This document shows, in pieces, positions 1 to 6,493 of a stretch of DNA of 14,685 bases. Under the pieces are notes generated by a model. The model made no database searches and had not been told where the DNA came from. It saw nothing but the letters and a program-made list of their open reading frames with translations. The stretch is taken from the NCBI GenBank assembly GCA_003455565.1, contig DMQW01000324.1, positions 11,058-25,742 of the forward strand, given 5' to 3'. Positions within the stretch are counted from its first letter, which is position 1; every line of letters starts with the position of its first letter. This DNA is from Limisphaerales bacterium (lineage in GTDB: Bacteria > Verrucomicrobiota > Verrucomicrobiia > Limisphaerales > UBA11358). The position numbers and the translations under genes were made by a program.

Positions 1-166
1 CGCGGCACGCGCAGGCGTAAGGCGATTCGCCAAGATCCATCTTCAATTTGCCGCCGCACGGACTCCACAGGCCGCGATTTGGTTCCTGCGCGCGTTCGAG
101 CAGCAGGATTTCCCCGCGCTCGTTGAAGCAGTAAAGCAGCGTGGCGATTTTGTAGGGAAGCGGCAT
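1..166 (-). CDS. Nudix hydrolase, N-terminal 55 residues (partial, runs off left edge)
   Basis: The reverse strand from 166 reads ATG and stays open to the window edge, giving 55 residues that begin MPLPYKIATLLYCFNERGEI. A Nudix box starts at about residue 38: GG-K, then G46-E47, then ACACR, just before the expected REXXEE. This gives the G...E...R spacing of Nudix pyrophosphatases, with two extra residues in the first loop. Family knowledge: these enzymes hydrolyse nucleoside diphosphates linked to another moiety; the substrate cannot be told from this fragment. The ATG follows the TAA stop of the GDSL-type hydrolase directly (TAAATG) and has no Shine-Dalgarno of its own, so translational coupling is likely. 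The catalytic glutamates lie outside the window. Confidence 0.8.
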   Translation of the reverse strand, partial: MPLPYKIATLLYCFNERGEILLLERAQEPNRGLWSPCGGKLKMDLGESPYACACR

Positions 167-1144
167 TTATTTGAAGCGATCCTTGTTTTTTGCCATTTCA
201 ATCAGAAACAGCCGGCGGATGACATCGTAGCCGCGCTCGTTCGGGTCTTCGAGGTTGAAATAAAACCAGTAATGCGGGTCGTGGCTGTCGAAATGTGCAT
301 GCCAGAATTGCGTGCAATGAATTCCGTGGCCGAGAAACGCGCCGTGAATGTCCACCACATGAACATTTGAGTGAGCTTCGGCAGCATGGCGAATAACCGC
401 GTTGTATGCGTCGAGAACCTGCATCGAATCTTTCCACGCGGGCAGCCCGGCGCGCTCCGCGTCGCCAAGTTCGTCCGTCGGGTCAAAAATGTTCGCCAGA
501 AAAATTTCGCAGCCGCCGGGAAAACGGCTTTCAATTTGCGCCAGCGTGGATTCCAGCCGGCTCCCGAAATTTTCCACCCAAGGTTTTGCTTCTTCCAGGC
601 TCGCGCCAAACATGGCCTCTTCCCGCGGCGGCGTGCGACCGTAATTGTGGATGATGTCGTTGCCGCCCGTGGTGATGGCCACTATGCCAAAAACATCTGG
701 CGCGTTCGTGGGCAGGGAATTGATTTGCCGCGCCGGAACCTCGGACGACGTGCTCCCGGAAACCGCCAGATTCATGAACTGAAATTTTGGGAAGACAGAA
801 GCCAGACAAATACTGTCCACCTCTGAAAATTCATCCACCGGATTTTTTACCAGACGGTCAAAATATGAATACCCTTTGCGTGCGCCAAATCCCGCCGTGA
901 CGCTGTCACCCAAGCCGACCAACAAAACCTGCCGGCTTGTCCAAACCGAAGAAAATAATTCTCGGCCAATCGCCGGACCTGCGGGGCCACTGCCGACCGG
1001 CCGCGCAAACTGAAAAAACAAATATGCCGCGAGCCCGGCGATCAAAAATGTGCCAGCCAGCAGAACGTAAATAATTCGTTTGGTTTGTGCTCGCATGTTT
1101 ACGTTATTGAAACGCTCGCTGACATTGGGGGCAAGCGGATTCAT
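167..1144 (-). CDS. SGNH/GDSL-type esterase-like protein, membrane-anchored or secreted
   Basis: 325 residues with a hydrophobic N-terminal helix (about residues 23-44), probably a signal anchor, so the enzyme domain would sit outside the cytoplasmic membrane. SGNH blocks are visible: G79-D80-S81 (block I, nucleophile Ser81), G130 in NLAVSGSTSS (block II) and GGND at 160-163 (block III, Asn162). Block V is odd: the usual D-x-x-H-P-N-x-x-G reads N297-L-E-D300-P-N-E-R-G305, so both the Asp and the His of the catalytic pair are replaced at their normal positions. A histidine-rich stretch just before it (residues about 282-291) might supply a substitute. The family includes lipases, esterases and carbohydrate deacetylases; the substrate is unknown. 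An alternative ATG at 1096 (residue 17) would put the helix nearer the N-terminus and is equally plausible. The gene is divergent from leuB and followed by the Nudix gene with no gap. Confidence 0.82.
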   Translation of the reverse strand: MNPLAPNVSERFNNVNMRAQTKRIIYVLLAGTFLIAGLAAYLFFQFARPVGSGPAGPAIGRELFSSVWTSRQVLLVGLGDSVTAGFGARKGYSYFDRLVKNPVDEFSEVDSICLASVFPKFQFMNLAVSGSTSSEVPARQINSLPTNAPDVFGIVAITTGGNDIIHNYGRTPPREEAMFGASLEEAKPWVENFGSRLESTLAQIESRFPGGCEIFLANIFDPTDELGDAERAGLPAWKDSMQVLDAYNAVIRHAAEAHSNVHVVDIHGAFLGHGIHCTQFWHAHFDSHDPHYWFYFNLEDPNERGYDVIRRLFLIEMAKNKDRFK

Positions 1145-1162
1145 TGTCTTCGCAAAATTCCA

Positions 1163-1190
1163 TTGTCACGACGCGGGAAAAAAATAGACT
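1163..1190 (+). promoter_or_regulatory. Candidate sigma70-type promoter of leuB
   Basis: TTGTCA (1163-1168), a 16-base spacer and TAGACT (1185-1190) match the -35/-10 consensus at 5 of 6 and 4 of 6 positions. Transcription would start about 8 bases before the leuB ATG at 1205, giving a nearly leaderless message, which fits the absence of a Shine-Dalgarno. This is a pattern match only. It lies between the divergent GDSL-type and leuB starts. Confidence 0.3.
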
Positions 1191-1204
1191 GTGCGCTCAA
1201 ATTA

Positions 1205-2311
1205 ATGAAAACTTTCAACATCGCAGCGCTCGCGGGCGACGGCATCGGCCCGGAAGTCATGCGCGAGGCCATCAAGGTTCTCCGCGCCACCGAACCGAAA
1301 TTCAAATTCAAACTCGTCATCACCGACGCACCCGTCGGCTGGGCGGGCATTGACTTCGCCAAAAAAGCGTTGCCGGACATCACGCTTGCGCTCTGCAAAA
1401 AATCGGACGCCATCCTGTTCGGCTCCGTCGGTCTGCCCGACCGCGACCCGACGATTCCCAAAGAAGAACGTCCCGAACGCGCCGCGCTGCTGCGCATCCG
1501 CAAAGAATTCGGATTGTTCGCCAACTTGCGTCCGGTCACGTTGCCGAAGGCGCTCGCGCACGCGTGTCCGCTGGCGAAGGAACGTCAGGGCGACGGCATT
1601 GATATTTTGGTCGTGCGCGAACTGACGGGCGGCATGTATTTCGGCCAGCCTAAAAAAACCGAGGATCTCGGCGGCGGAAATTTCCGCGCGACGGACACGA
1701 TGGTTTATACGACGCCGGAGATCGAACGCATCGCACACGTCGCGTTCAAGGCCGCGCAGTTGCGCCGGAAGAAATTGACGAGCATTGACAAGGCGAACGT
1801 GCTGGAGAACGGCATTCTCTGGCGCGAAGTCGTGACGCGCGTTGGCAAACATTATTCCGACGTGACGCTGGAACACATGTTCGTAGATAACGGCGCGATG
1901 CAACTGATGCTGAAGCCGACGCAGTTCGACGTGATGCTCTGCGAAAATATGTTCGGCGACATCTTGAGCGACGAGGCGGCGGCGCTCGGTGGTTCGCTGG
2001 GAATGCTGCCGAGCGCGAGCCTCGGCGCGACGAGCGGCGAAATCACCTTTGGCCTCTACGAACCGGCGGGCGGCACCGCGCCGGACATTGCCGGAAAAAA
2101 CCTGGCGAATCCCATCGCGCAAATTTTGTCGGGCGCGCTGATGCTGCGACACAGCTTTGGCTTGAACGACGCGGCGGCGGCGATTGAGAGCGCGGTGCAG
2201 CACGCCATCGAATCCGGCTACCGCACGGGCGACATCTTCAGCGCCAACGAAAGCGGAGCGCGCAAGGTCGGCACGCGCGAGATGGGCGATGCGATTGCGG
2301 CGGTGGTCTGA
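1205..2311 (+). CDS. leuB: 3-isopropylmalate dehydrogenase
   Basis: 368 residues, the usual family length. The enzyme catalyses NAD-dependent oxidative decarboxylation of (2R,3S)-3-isopropylmalate to 2-oxoisocaproate, the third step specific to leucine synthesis, in the cytoplasm. Visible family signatures: GDGIGPEV near the N-terminus; substrate arginines R98, R108 and R138; the VRELTGGMYFGQPK segment with Tyr145; Lys196 in IDKANVL; Asp228 in VDNG; metal aspartates Asp252 and Asp256 in FGDILSDEAA; and the nucleotide-binding EPAGGTAPDIAGKNLANP with Asp294, which fits NAD rather than NADP. The frame is open upstream to 1085, but the ATG at 1205 gives MKTFNIAALAGDGIGPEV, exactly where LeuB proteins begin. 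No other leu gene is in the window, so leuB stands alone here. No Shine-Dalgarno is visible. Confidence 0.96.
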   Translation: MKTFNIAALAGDGIGPEVMREAIKVLRATEPKFKFKLVITDAPVGWAGIDFAKKALPDITLALCKKSDAILFGSVGLPDRDPTIPKEERPERAALLRIRKEFGLFANLRPVTLPKALAHACPLAKERQGDGIDILVVRELTGGMYFGQPKKTEDLGGGNFRATDTMVYTTPEIERIAHVAFKAAQLRRKKLTSIDKANVLENGILWREVVTRVGKHYSDVTLEHMFVDNGAMQLMLKPTQFDVMLCENMFGDILSDEAAALGGSLGMLPSASLGATSGEITFGLYEPAGGTAPDIAGKNLANPIAQILSGALMLRHSFGLNDAAAAIESAVQHAIESGYRTGDIFSANESGARKVGTREMGDAIAAVV

Positions 2312-2334
2312 TCTGAACCGTTTTCAAAATCGCG

Positions 2335-2391
2335 GGAGACGCGTGAGGAGTCTCTGAATTTTTTTAGTTTGAGACTCGCTGCCTCGTCTCC
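2335..2391 (+). terminator. Candidate leuB terminator / nested hairpin
   Basis: Just after the leuB stop, GAGAC (2336-2340) pairs with GTCTC (2350-2354) and is followed within five bases by a run of seven T (2359-2365), a modest intrinsic terminator for leuB. The same bases can form a larger nested structure: GGAGACG (2335-2341) with CGTCTCC (2385-2391) outside, and GAGTCTC (2348-2354) with GAGACTC (2371-2377) inside, with the T run in the loop. The two folds are mutually exclusive. Confidence 0.45.
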
Positions 2392-2392
2392 T

Positions 2393-2430
2393 GCAAAACA
2401 AAAAAAGGGCGGCCATTGCTGGCCGCCCTT
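2393..2430 (-). terminator. Rho-independent terminator of the secreted Ig/OB-fold gene
   Basis: A perfect 11-base-pair stem, AAGGGCGGCCA (2405-2415) with TGGCCGCCCTT (2420-2430), has a TTGC loop. Read on the minus strand it is followed by T7-G-T4, the classic intrinsic terminator layout. It lies 20 bases past the stop codon of the minus-strand gene ending at 2450. On the plus strand no T run follows, so it should work in one direction only. Confidence 0.88.
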
Positions 2431-2449
2431 GAATTGTTTATGTCGCCGA

Positions 2450-4300
2450 TTACGGATGCTGGAGGCGGTAGAAATTGGCCTGATTGGTGATGGCATCAGT
2501 GTAGGTCGTCTGGCCGGCCGCCGCTGGAATATTGCTGTAAGGTCCGACAACATTGGTTGCCGATTGCAGGTTGAATGACGCGTCGCTCCAAGTCAGCACG
2601 ACATTTGCGCCGGACAATTGGATGTTCAACGGGATTGGGTTCACAATGACCGGCGGGGTGCCGACTTCGATTTGTGAGAAATCCGTCAGAATGAGGCTGT
2701 ATCCATTTGTGAGCACGGTTCCACTGGTCTGTGATTGCGACATCACACCTCTGACGGAAGTGGCGAATGATCCGGGCAAAGCATAACCAACAGGTCCCAG
2801 CACCGGGTTGTTGGCAACAATCATTCTAAACACCTGGCCGGTTAGATTGGTCATAAAAATGATTTCGTTGCCCACCAGATGGGCGTCAGCATTGGTCACC
2901 GCGAGGAAAACATTCGAGACAACCATATATCTGCCTTCATTTGTTTCTTCCATCACGACAGATGTGGGAAGCGTTGTGAAGTTGAAAAACTGCGGGTCAG
3001 GCACCGCCCCCGTGCCGAGATTTTCTATTGTGTGTGATGGATTGCCATTGATCGGGGCCATTTCAAGCCCGCCATTAAACTGATCCAGCGGCGCCGTGAT
3101 GCGCACATGGTCGCCGGTGTTGGGGAAAGAAAAACCGCCGCGATAAAAAACATCCACGCCGCCCGTGCCGTCCTGCACATAGAATGATTCAACCTCCGTG
3201 GTTCCTGAAACCAGATTTCCGATGGTGGTCACAATGCCGTCAACTTGATAGACATTGGTTTTGTCGGTCAGGGCGAAATTGGCATCATTCAATTTATGGA
3301 GATAGGCGATGTTGGTGACGATTGTCGGGCGGACGTTGACTTGCACATGCACCACCGAACTGGTCACGGAGTCACGGGGGTTTGAAACCACCACCCGATA
3401 ATCTCCTGTTTGATTGGTATTCAAAAAGGTCAACGTCAGCGTAGAGCTTATTGTGCCAGCAATGGTTCCAGAACCATATCCGCTGCTGCCATCAGTCAAG
3501 GCCGTAAGCGGCATGCTGTTGGTGAACCATTGATACGAAAGCGGGGCATCGCCGCCAGCAACAACGGTTATAGTGGCAGTGTCACCGAAAAAGTTGGTTG
3601 TATTGGGCGGTTGGGTGATGATTTGCGGCGGGCCTGCAATAGTCCCAAGCACGTTTATATTGTCAATGCGGCTGGTGCCACCGGTGCCAACGCCGCCACC
3701 ACTTCCACCGCCTATATTGTTGGTGCTGTTAACCACAAGACGAAAATATACGGTGCTGACATTGGCCAACGAAGTGATGGAGCTTAAATCATAGGTATAA
3801 GTCTCTCCAACTTGCGGCGTGCCGGCACTCCAAGAAGGACTGCTTAAGACGGTGTAAGCACTGCCAAATTGTGTGAAGTTGACCCCATCGGTGCTGTATT
3901 TGACTATAAAGTCTCTCGGGCCAGTAGCACTACCAACTGCATCAAAAGAAATACCAATATTGGTATAACTTACGGTGCTGACAGCGACCTGATAATAGTC
4001 GCCGATATTAGTCCAACCATTCGCGCTTAATGATTTAGCGGAGCCATTGCCCGCAGGAGTAGAATAAGTTGCAACTCCCAAATGCTTGCCGGTAACAGCC
4101 GCAATTCCAGCTTGCGTTCCCGCTTCTGCAAAGAAATTTGTAGTTGAGGTGTTTGTTAGTGAGCCCGAGGTGGTTGCGCTTTCAAACGTCCACTTGGCAA
4201 TCGTCGTTTGCGCATTGGCTTGCTGGACGGCCAGCGCCAGCCCCACCGCGACCAGCGGCAGCAAGAGTTTCGTTTTCAGGGTTTGTATTCTCGTTTTCAT
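2450..4300 (-). CDS. Secreted multidomain protein: N-terminal beta domain, Ig-like, OB-fold-like, C-terminal sorting-type module
   Basis: 616 residues. A signal peptide (KTR, then a hydrophobic core, cleavage about ANA30/Q31) marks it for export. Residues about 31-218 form a jelly-roll-like beta domain (starts TIAKWTFE, ends RIDNINVLG before a linker) as found at the front of secreted nucleases and autotransporter-like proteins. Residues about 223-322 are Ig-like, with W258 and the D300-Y301 of a TGDYRVVVSN strand. Residues about 328-543 (VYQVDGIVT, FYVQDGTGGVDVFYRG, GDHVRITAPLDQFNG) resemble the OB-fold that accompanies YhcR-type extracellular nucleases, but no nuclease domain follows. Residues about 548-616 are the LTWSDASFNLQSATN...FYRL module common at the C-terminus of verrucomicrobial exported proteins. 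The product lacks a recognisable catalytic site; a binding or scaffold role is an inference. It lies 46 bases after a prepilin-like gene and may be cotranscribed with it. Confidence 0.75.
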   Translation of the reverse strand: MKTRIQTLKTKLLLPLVAVGLALAVQQANAQTTIAKWTFESATTSGSLTNTSTTNFFAEAGTQAGIAAVTGKHLGVATYSTPAGNGSAKSLSANGWTNIGDYYQVAVSTVSYTNIGISFDAVGSATGPRDFIVKYSTDGVNFTQFGSAYTVLSSPSWSAGTPQVGETYTYDLSSITSLANVSTVYFRLVVNSTNNIGGGSGGGVGTGGTSRIDNINVLGTIAGPPQIITQPPNTTNFFGDTATITVVAGGDAPLSYQWFTNSMPLTALTDGSSGYGSGTIAGTISSTLTLTFLNTNQTGDYRVVVSNPRDSVTSSVVHVQVNVRPTIVTNIAYLHKLNDANFALTDKTNVYQVDGIVTTIGNLVSGTTEVESFYVQDGTGGVDVFYRGGFSFPNTGDHVRITAPLDQFNGGLEMAPINGNPSHTIENLGTGAVPDPQFFNFTTLPTSVVMEETNEGRYMVVSNVFLAVTNADAHLVGNEIIFMTNLTGQVFRMIVANNPVLGPVGYALPGSFATSVRGVMSQSQTSGTVLTNGYSLILTDFSQIEVGTPPVIVNPIPLNIQLSGANVVLTWSDASFNLQSATNVVGPYSNIPAAAGQTTYTDAITNQANFYRLQHP

Positions 4301-4346
4301 TGTTTGTTCTTTTTGAGGATTTGGTTTGGTGGATTGGGGAAAGCGA

Positions 4347-5252
4347 TCAGGGTTTCGTTACCCGGTAGGGCGGGTTCCAGATCAAAGGGGTGCCGGGAAA
4401 TTCCGGCGCTCCGCTCGCAGGCCCCCAAGATTGCACGGCGGCGGTTTTATAATAACCAACGTGACCTTCTAAAAAAACAATGCTGCCGCCCTTGCTGTGC
4501 CGGGAAGCAAAACTGTGCCAGCGATTGGCCGGATTGACGGAATTGAATTGGGGAGAATTATTGACGACTTCAGTGCTGGGACTAAACACGCAGTCAAACA
4601 GGAAAACGGTGTCCGACGGCTTGGCGATGCCGGTCAGCTTCGGCATTTCCGGATAGGTATAATTGGCCGCGGCATCCTTCTTTTTAAGGTCAATGTTCAT
4701 GTCAAAACTGAAAAAGCCGTCCGCCCCCGCGCCGGTGCCGTTGAGGGTGGCGAAGTCGCCGCCGGACAGCTTCGCGCCGGGACAGGAATAAATTTTTCCA
4801 ACCGCACCAGGAAATGGAATGATGTCTGAATTTTTCTGCGAGTCCGACGTGCTGACGGCGGCGTTGGTAGTGTAATAGGCGAGCGGCCTTTCGGAGACAT
4901 ATTCCGGGAGCAGGTTGAACCACGCATTTTGCTGCTTGGAATTCGGTTCTCCGGGATTATAGGTGCCGGTCAGATTATTCATACCGTCACGGGGAATGCC
5001 ATTGTTGTTGTCATTGGAATACATCTGGATGGCCAGGCCCCACTGGCGCAGGCTGGAAACGCAACTGGCCTGCTGCGCTTTTTGTTTCGCCTTGGCCAGT
5101 GCGGGCAGCAGCATCGCCGCCAGAATGGCGATGATGGCAATCACCACCAGCAGTTCAATCAGCGTGAAGGCGCGGATGAAAAATCTAAAGGAGCGGTTCG
5201 CTGATGGCTGGGTGGCTAATTTCATATCAACACAACATTTAAGTTTTACCAT
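4347..5252 (-). CDS. Prepilin-like protein, H-X9-DG family (variant H-X9-EG)
   Basis: 301 residues. A type IV prepilin N-terminus is plain: basic leader, cleavage site A28/F29, F-T-L-I-E with Glu33 as the +5 glutamate, and a long hydrophobic helix ending LAAMLLPALAKAKQKAQ. Near the C-terminus the family signature reads H252-SKGGSIVFL-E262-G263-H, so the usual Asp is Glu. Such proteins are abundant and usually unlinked to pilus genes in Verrucomicrobiota and Planctomycetota; they are thought to be processed by prepilin peptidase and exposed on the cell surface, but the precise role is not known. The ATG at 5252 has a weak GGATG seven bases upstream. ATG at 5228 (MKLATQ) is the alternative and would give a shorter leader. 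The gene lies just before the secreted Ig/OB-fold gene. Confidence 0.85.
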   Translation of the reverse strand: MVKLKCCVDMKLATQPSANRSFRFFIRAFTLIELLVVIAIIAILAAMLLPALAKAKQKAQQASCVSSLRQWGLAIQMYSNDNNNGIPRDGMNNLTGTYNPGEPNSKQQNAWFNLLPEYVSERPLAYYTTNAAVSTSDSQKNSDIIPFPGAVGKIYSCPGAKLSGGDFATLNGTGAGADGFFSFDMNIDLKKKDAAANYTYPEMPKLTGIAKPSDTVFLFDCVFSPSTEVVNNSPQFNSVNPANRWHSFASRHSKGGSIVFLEGHVGYYKTAAVQSWGPASGAPEFPGTPLIWNPPYRVTKP

Positions 5253-5582
5253 AACAAATCATCCGGCGGGTTACATTTCTGAAACAGTCTGACGACATTT
5301 TTCCGCGCCAGCTTCGGATTTCCTGGCAAATAATCCGCCAAAAATGCTCGCCGTTGGGGAAATTACCATCCGTCGCCCGGCACTGGCCGGACGAAATCGC
5401 AATCCGACTTTGCTGTCTGGTTTGCTGGCACGGTTAATCCTGATTCAACCGTTCGTGATGCTTCCAGATTTTCCGGCGGCGGGCAAAAGATTTTGCCGGA
5501 AAGTTATCCACACCATTCACCGCTGTTCACAAATGGAAGCGTTTCCTTTCGGAACGGCCAGGGTTCCGGCGGTTGGTGGCCT
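5253..5582. other. Gene-free 330-base stretch between the two prepilin-like genes
   Basis: I see no convincing coding frame here: the open frames have no recognisable protein features and no ribosome-binding site. It holds two weak inverted repeats: ACGGTT (5430-5435) with AACCGT (5447-5452), and TCCGGC (5472-5477) with GCCGGA (5495-5500), the latter enclosing GGCAAAA/TTTTGCC. Neither is followed by a T run. The stretch must contain the 3' end of the upstream prepilin message and probably the promoter of the downstream one; a possible extended -10 (TG-T-TATGGT on the minus strand, at about 5248-5255) overlaps the 5252 start. Confidence 0.5.
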
Positions 5583-6314
5583 TCAGGGAAAAGTGTTCCA
5601 AACCAGTTCGGGATTGTTCGTGCGTGCTCCATTGCCATCCCAGTATTCAGAAAATCTGAATCGTTTCGCATGGCCATCAAGGAAAACGAAATTGGCGCCA
5701 TGGTTATGTAAATTTGTGTGGACATAATTTTCCGGCCCCCAAGCCGGCAGATTTTTGGAGTCAAACAGCCAGACGACTACGGTGGGAGAGAAAGGGATGG
5801 CCGTGAGCTTGATATCTGTATGATCCGTGCCACCAGGAGGGGTTCCGATTCCATCAAACCCGTCGTTCAAACAGTAATGAAAGAGATTGTTTCCATTGCT
5901 CCGCCGGGTGTTGCTGGGGCAAATCCAAATCGAATGCCCCGGTTCGATGCCGGCGTTTGTGCGCCAATCATTGGCATAATACCAGGGCAAACCAATTGCC
6001 AGCGGGAGCAGGCAATACCAATTGTTTGTATGTGATGAAGTGGTCGGGACAGCCGGCGGATTAGCAATTCCCTCTCGCGGCAAATAATCATCATTGTCCA
6101 CAACATACAGCTGCGTCGCCAGCCCCCACTGCTTGAGATTGTTGACACACTGAATCCCCTGCGCCGTCCCCTTGGCCTTGCTCAACGCCGGCAGCAGCAT
6201 CGCCGCTAAGATGGCAATGATGGCGATGACCACCAGCAGTTCAATGAGCGTGAAAGCACGGCGGGCGGCCCGCAGGCGCGGACGCAATCGTTGCGGTTGG
6301 ACGATACTCAACAT
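5583..6314 (-). CDS. Prepilin-like protein, H-X9-DG family
   Basis: 243 residues from ATG 6314. That start has AGGGG five bases upstream (AGGGGAAACATG), the best Shine-Dalgarno in the window, and is preferred over the in-frame ATG at 6374, which would add 20 residues. The leader is basic (LRPRLRAARRA), with cleavage A20/F21, Glu25 at +5, and a hydrophobic helix almost identical to that of the neighbouring 301-residue prepilin. The C-terminal signature is canonical: H203-NHGANFVFL-D213-G-H. Both prepilins share an early Cys followed by a Trp-Gly-Leu-Ala stretch (CVNNLKQWGLATQLY here, CVSSLRQWGLAIQMY there), so they are clear paralogues. The expected role is a pseudopilin-like surface or envelope protein; function unknown. 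It is divergent from the S10 peptidase gene. Confidence 0.87.
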   Translation of the reverse strand: MLSIVQPQRLRPRLRAARRAFTLIELLVVIAIIAILAAMLLPALSKAKGTAQGIQCVNNLKQWGLATQLYVVDNDDYLPREGIANPPAVPTTSSHTNNWYCLLPLAIGLPWYYANDWRTNAGIEPGHSIWICPSNTRRSNGNNLFHYCLNDGFDGIGTPPGGTDHTDIKLTAIPFSPTVVVWLFDSKNLPAWGPENYVHTNLHNHGANFVFLDGHAKRFRFSEYWDGNGARTNNPELVWNTFP

Positions 6315-6384
6315 GTTTCCCCTGTCAGCCGTTGTGATTTTTCCATATCCAGCGGCAGCGGGCAAGGTTTTCATCGGCAGATTG

Positions 6385-6404
6385 ATTTTATCATGTCATG
6401 ACAT
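6385..6404 (-). promoter_or_regulatory. Candidate extended -10 promoter and adjoining 12-base palindrome
   Basis: On the minus strand TGATAAAAT (6393-6385) matches an extended -10 (TG-N-TAAAAT, five of six consensus bases), about 70 bases before the prepilin start at 6314. No good -35 is present. A perfect 12-base palindrome, ATGTCATGACAT (6393-6404), abuts it in the intergenic region shared with the divergent peptidase gene and could be an operator. Pattern evidence only. Confidence 0.3.
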
Positions 6405-6493
6405 CCGGCGGCGGTAAAATTTTCCATAGGCGCGTGAACGCAAAGCCATTATTCTCCGTCCAACCTGAACCAAACCGTAAAATCCAAATCCGC

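Noticed and set aside
1202..2203. 333-residue minus-strand open frame
   Set aside because: Fully antisense to leuB, Arg/Ala-rich with no family features; a shadow of the real gene.
5472..5500. Hairpin TCCGGC...GCCGGA as terminator of the 243-residue prepilin gene
   Set aside because: No T run follows on the minus strand, the inner stem would have a two-base loop, and it is over 80 bases past the stop; too weak to call.
5344..5727. 127-residue plus-strand open frame covering the gene-free stretch
   Set aside because: No recognisable features or ribosome-binding site, and its end overlaps the 3' end of a well-supported prepilin gene on the other strand.
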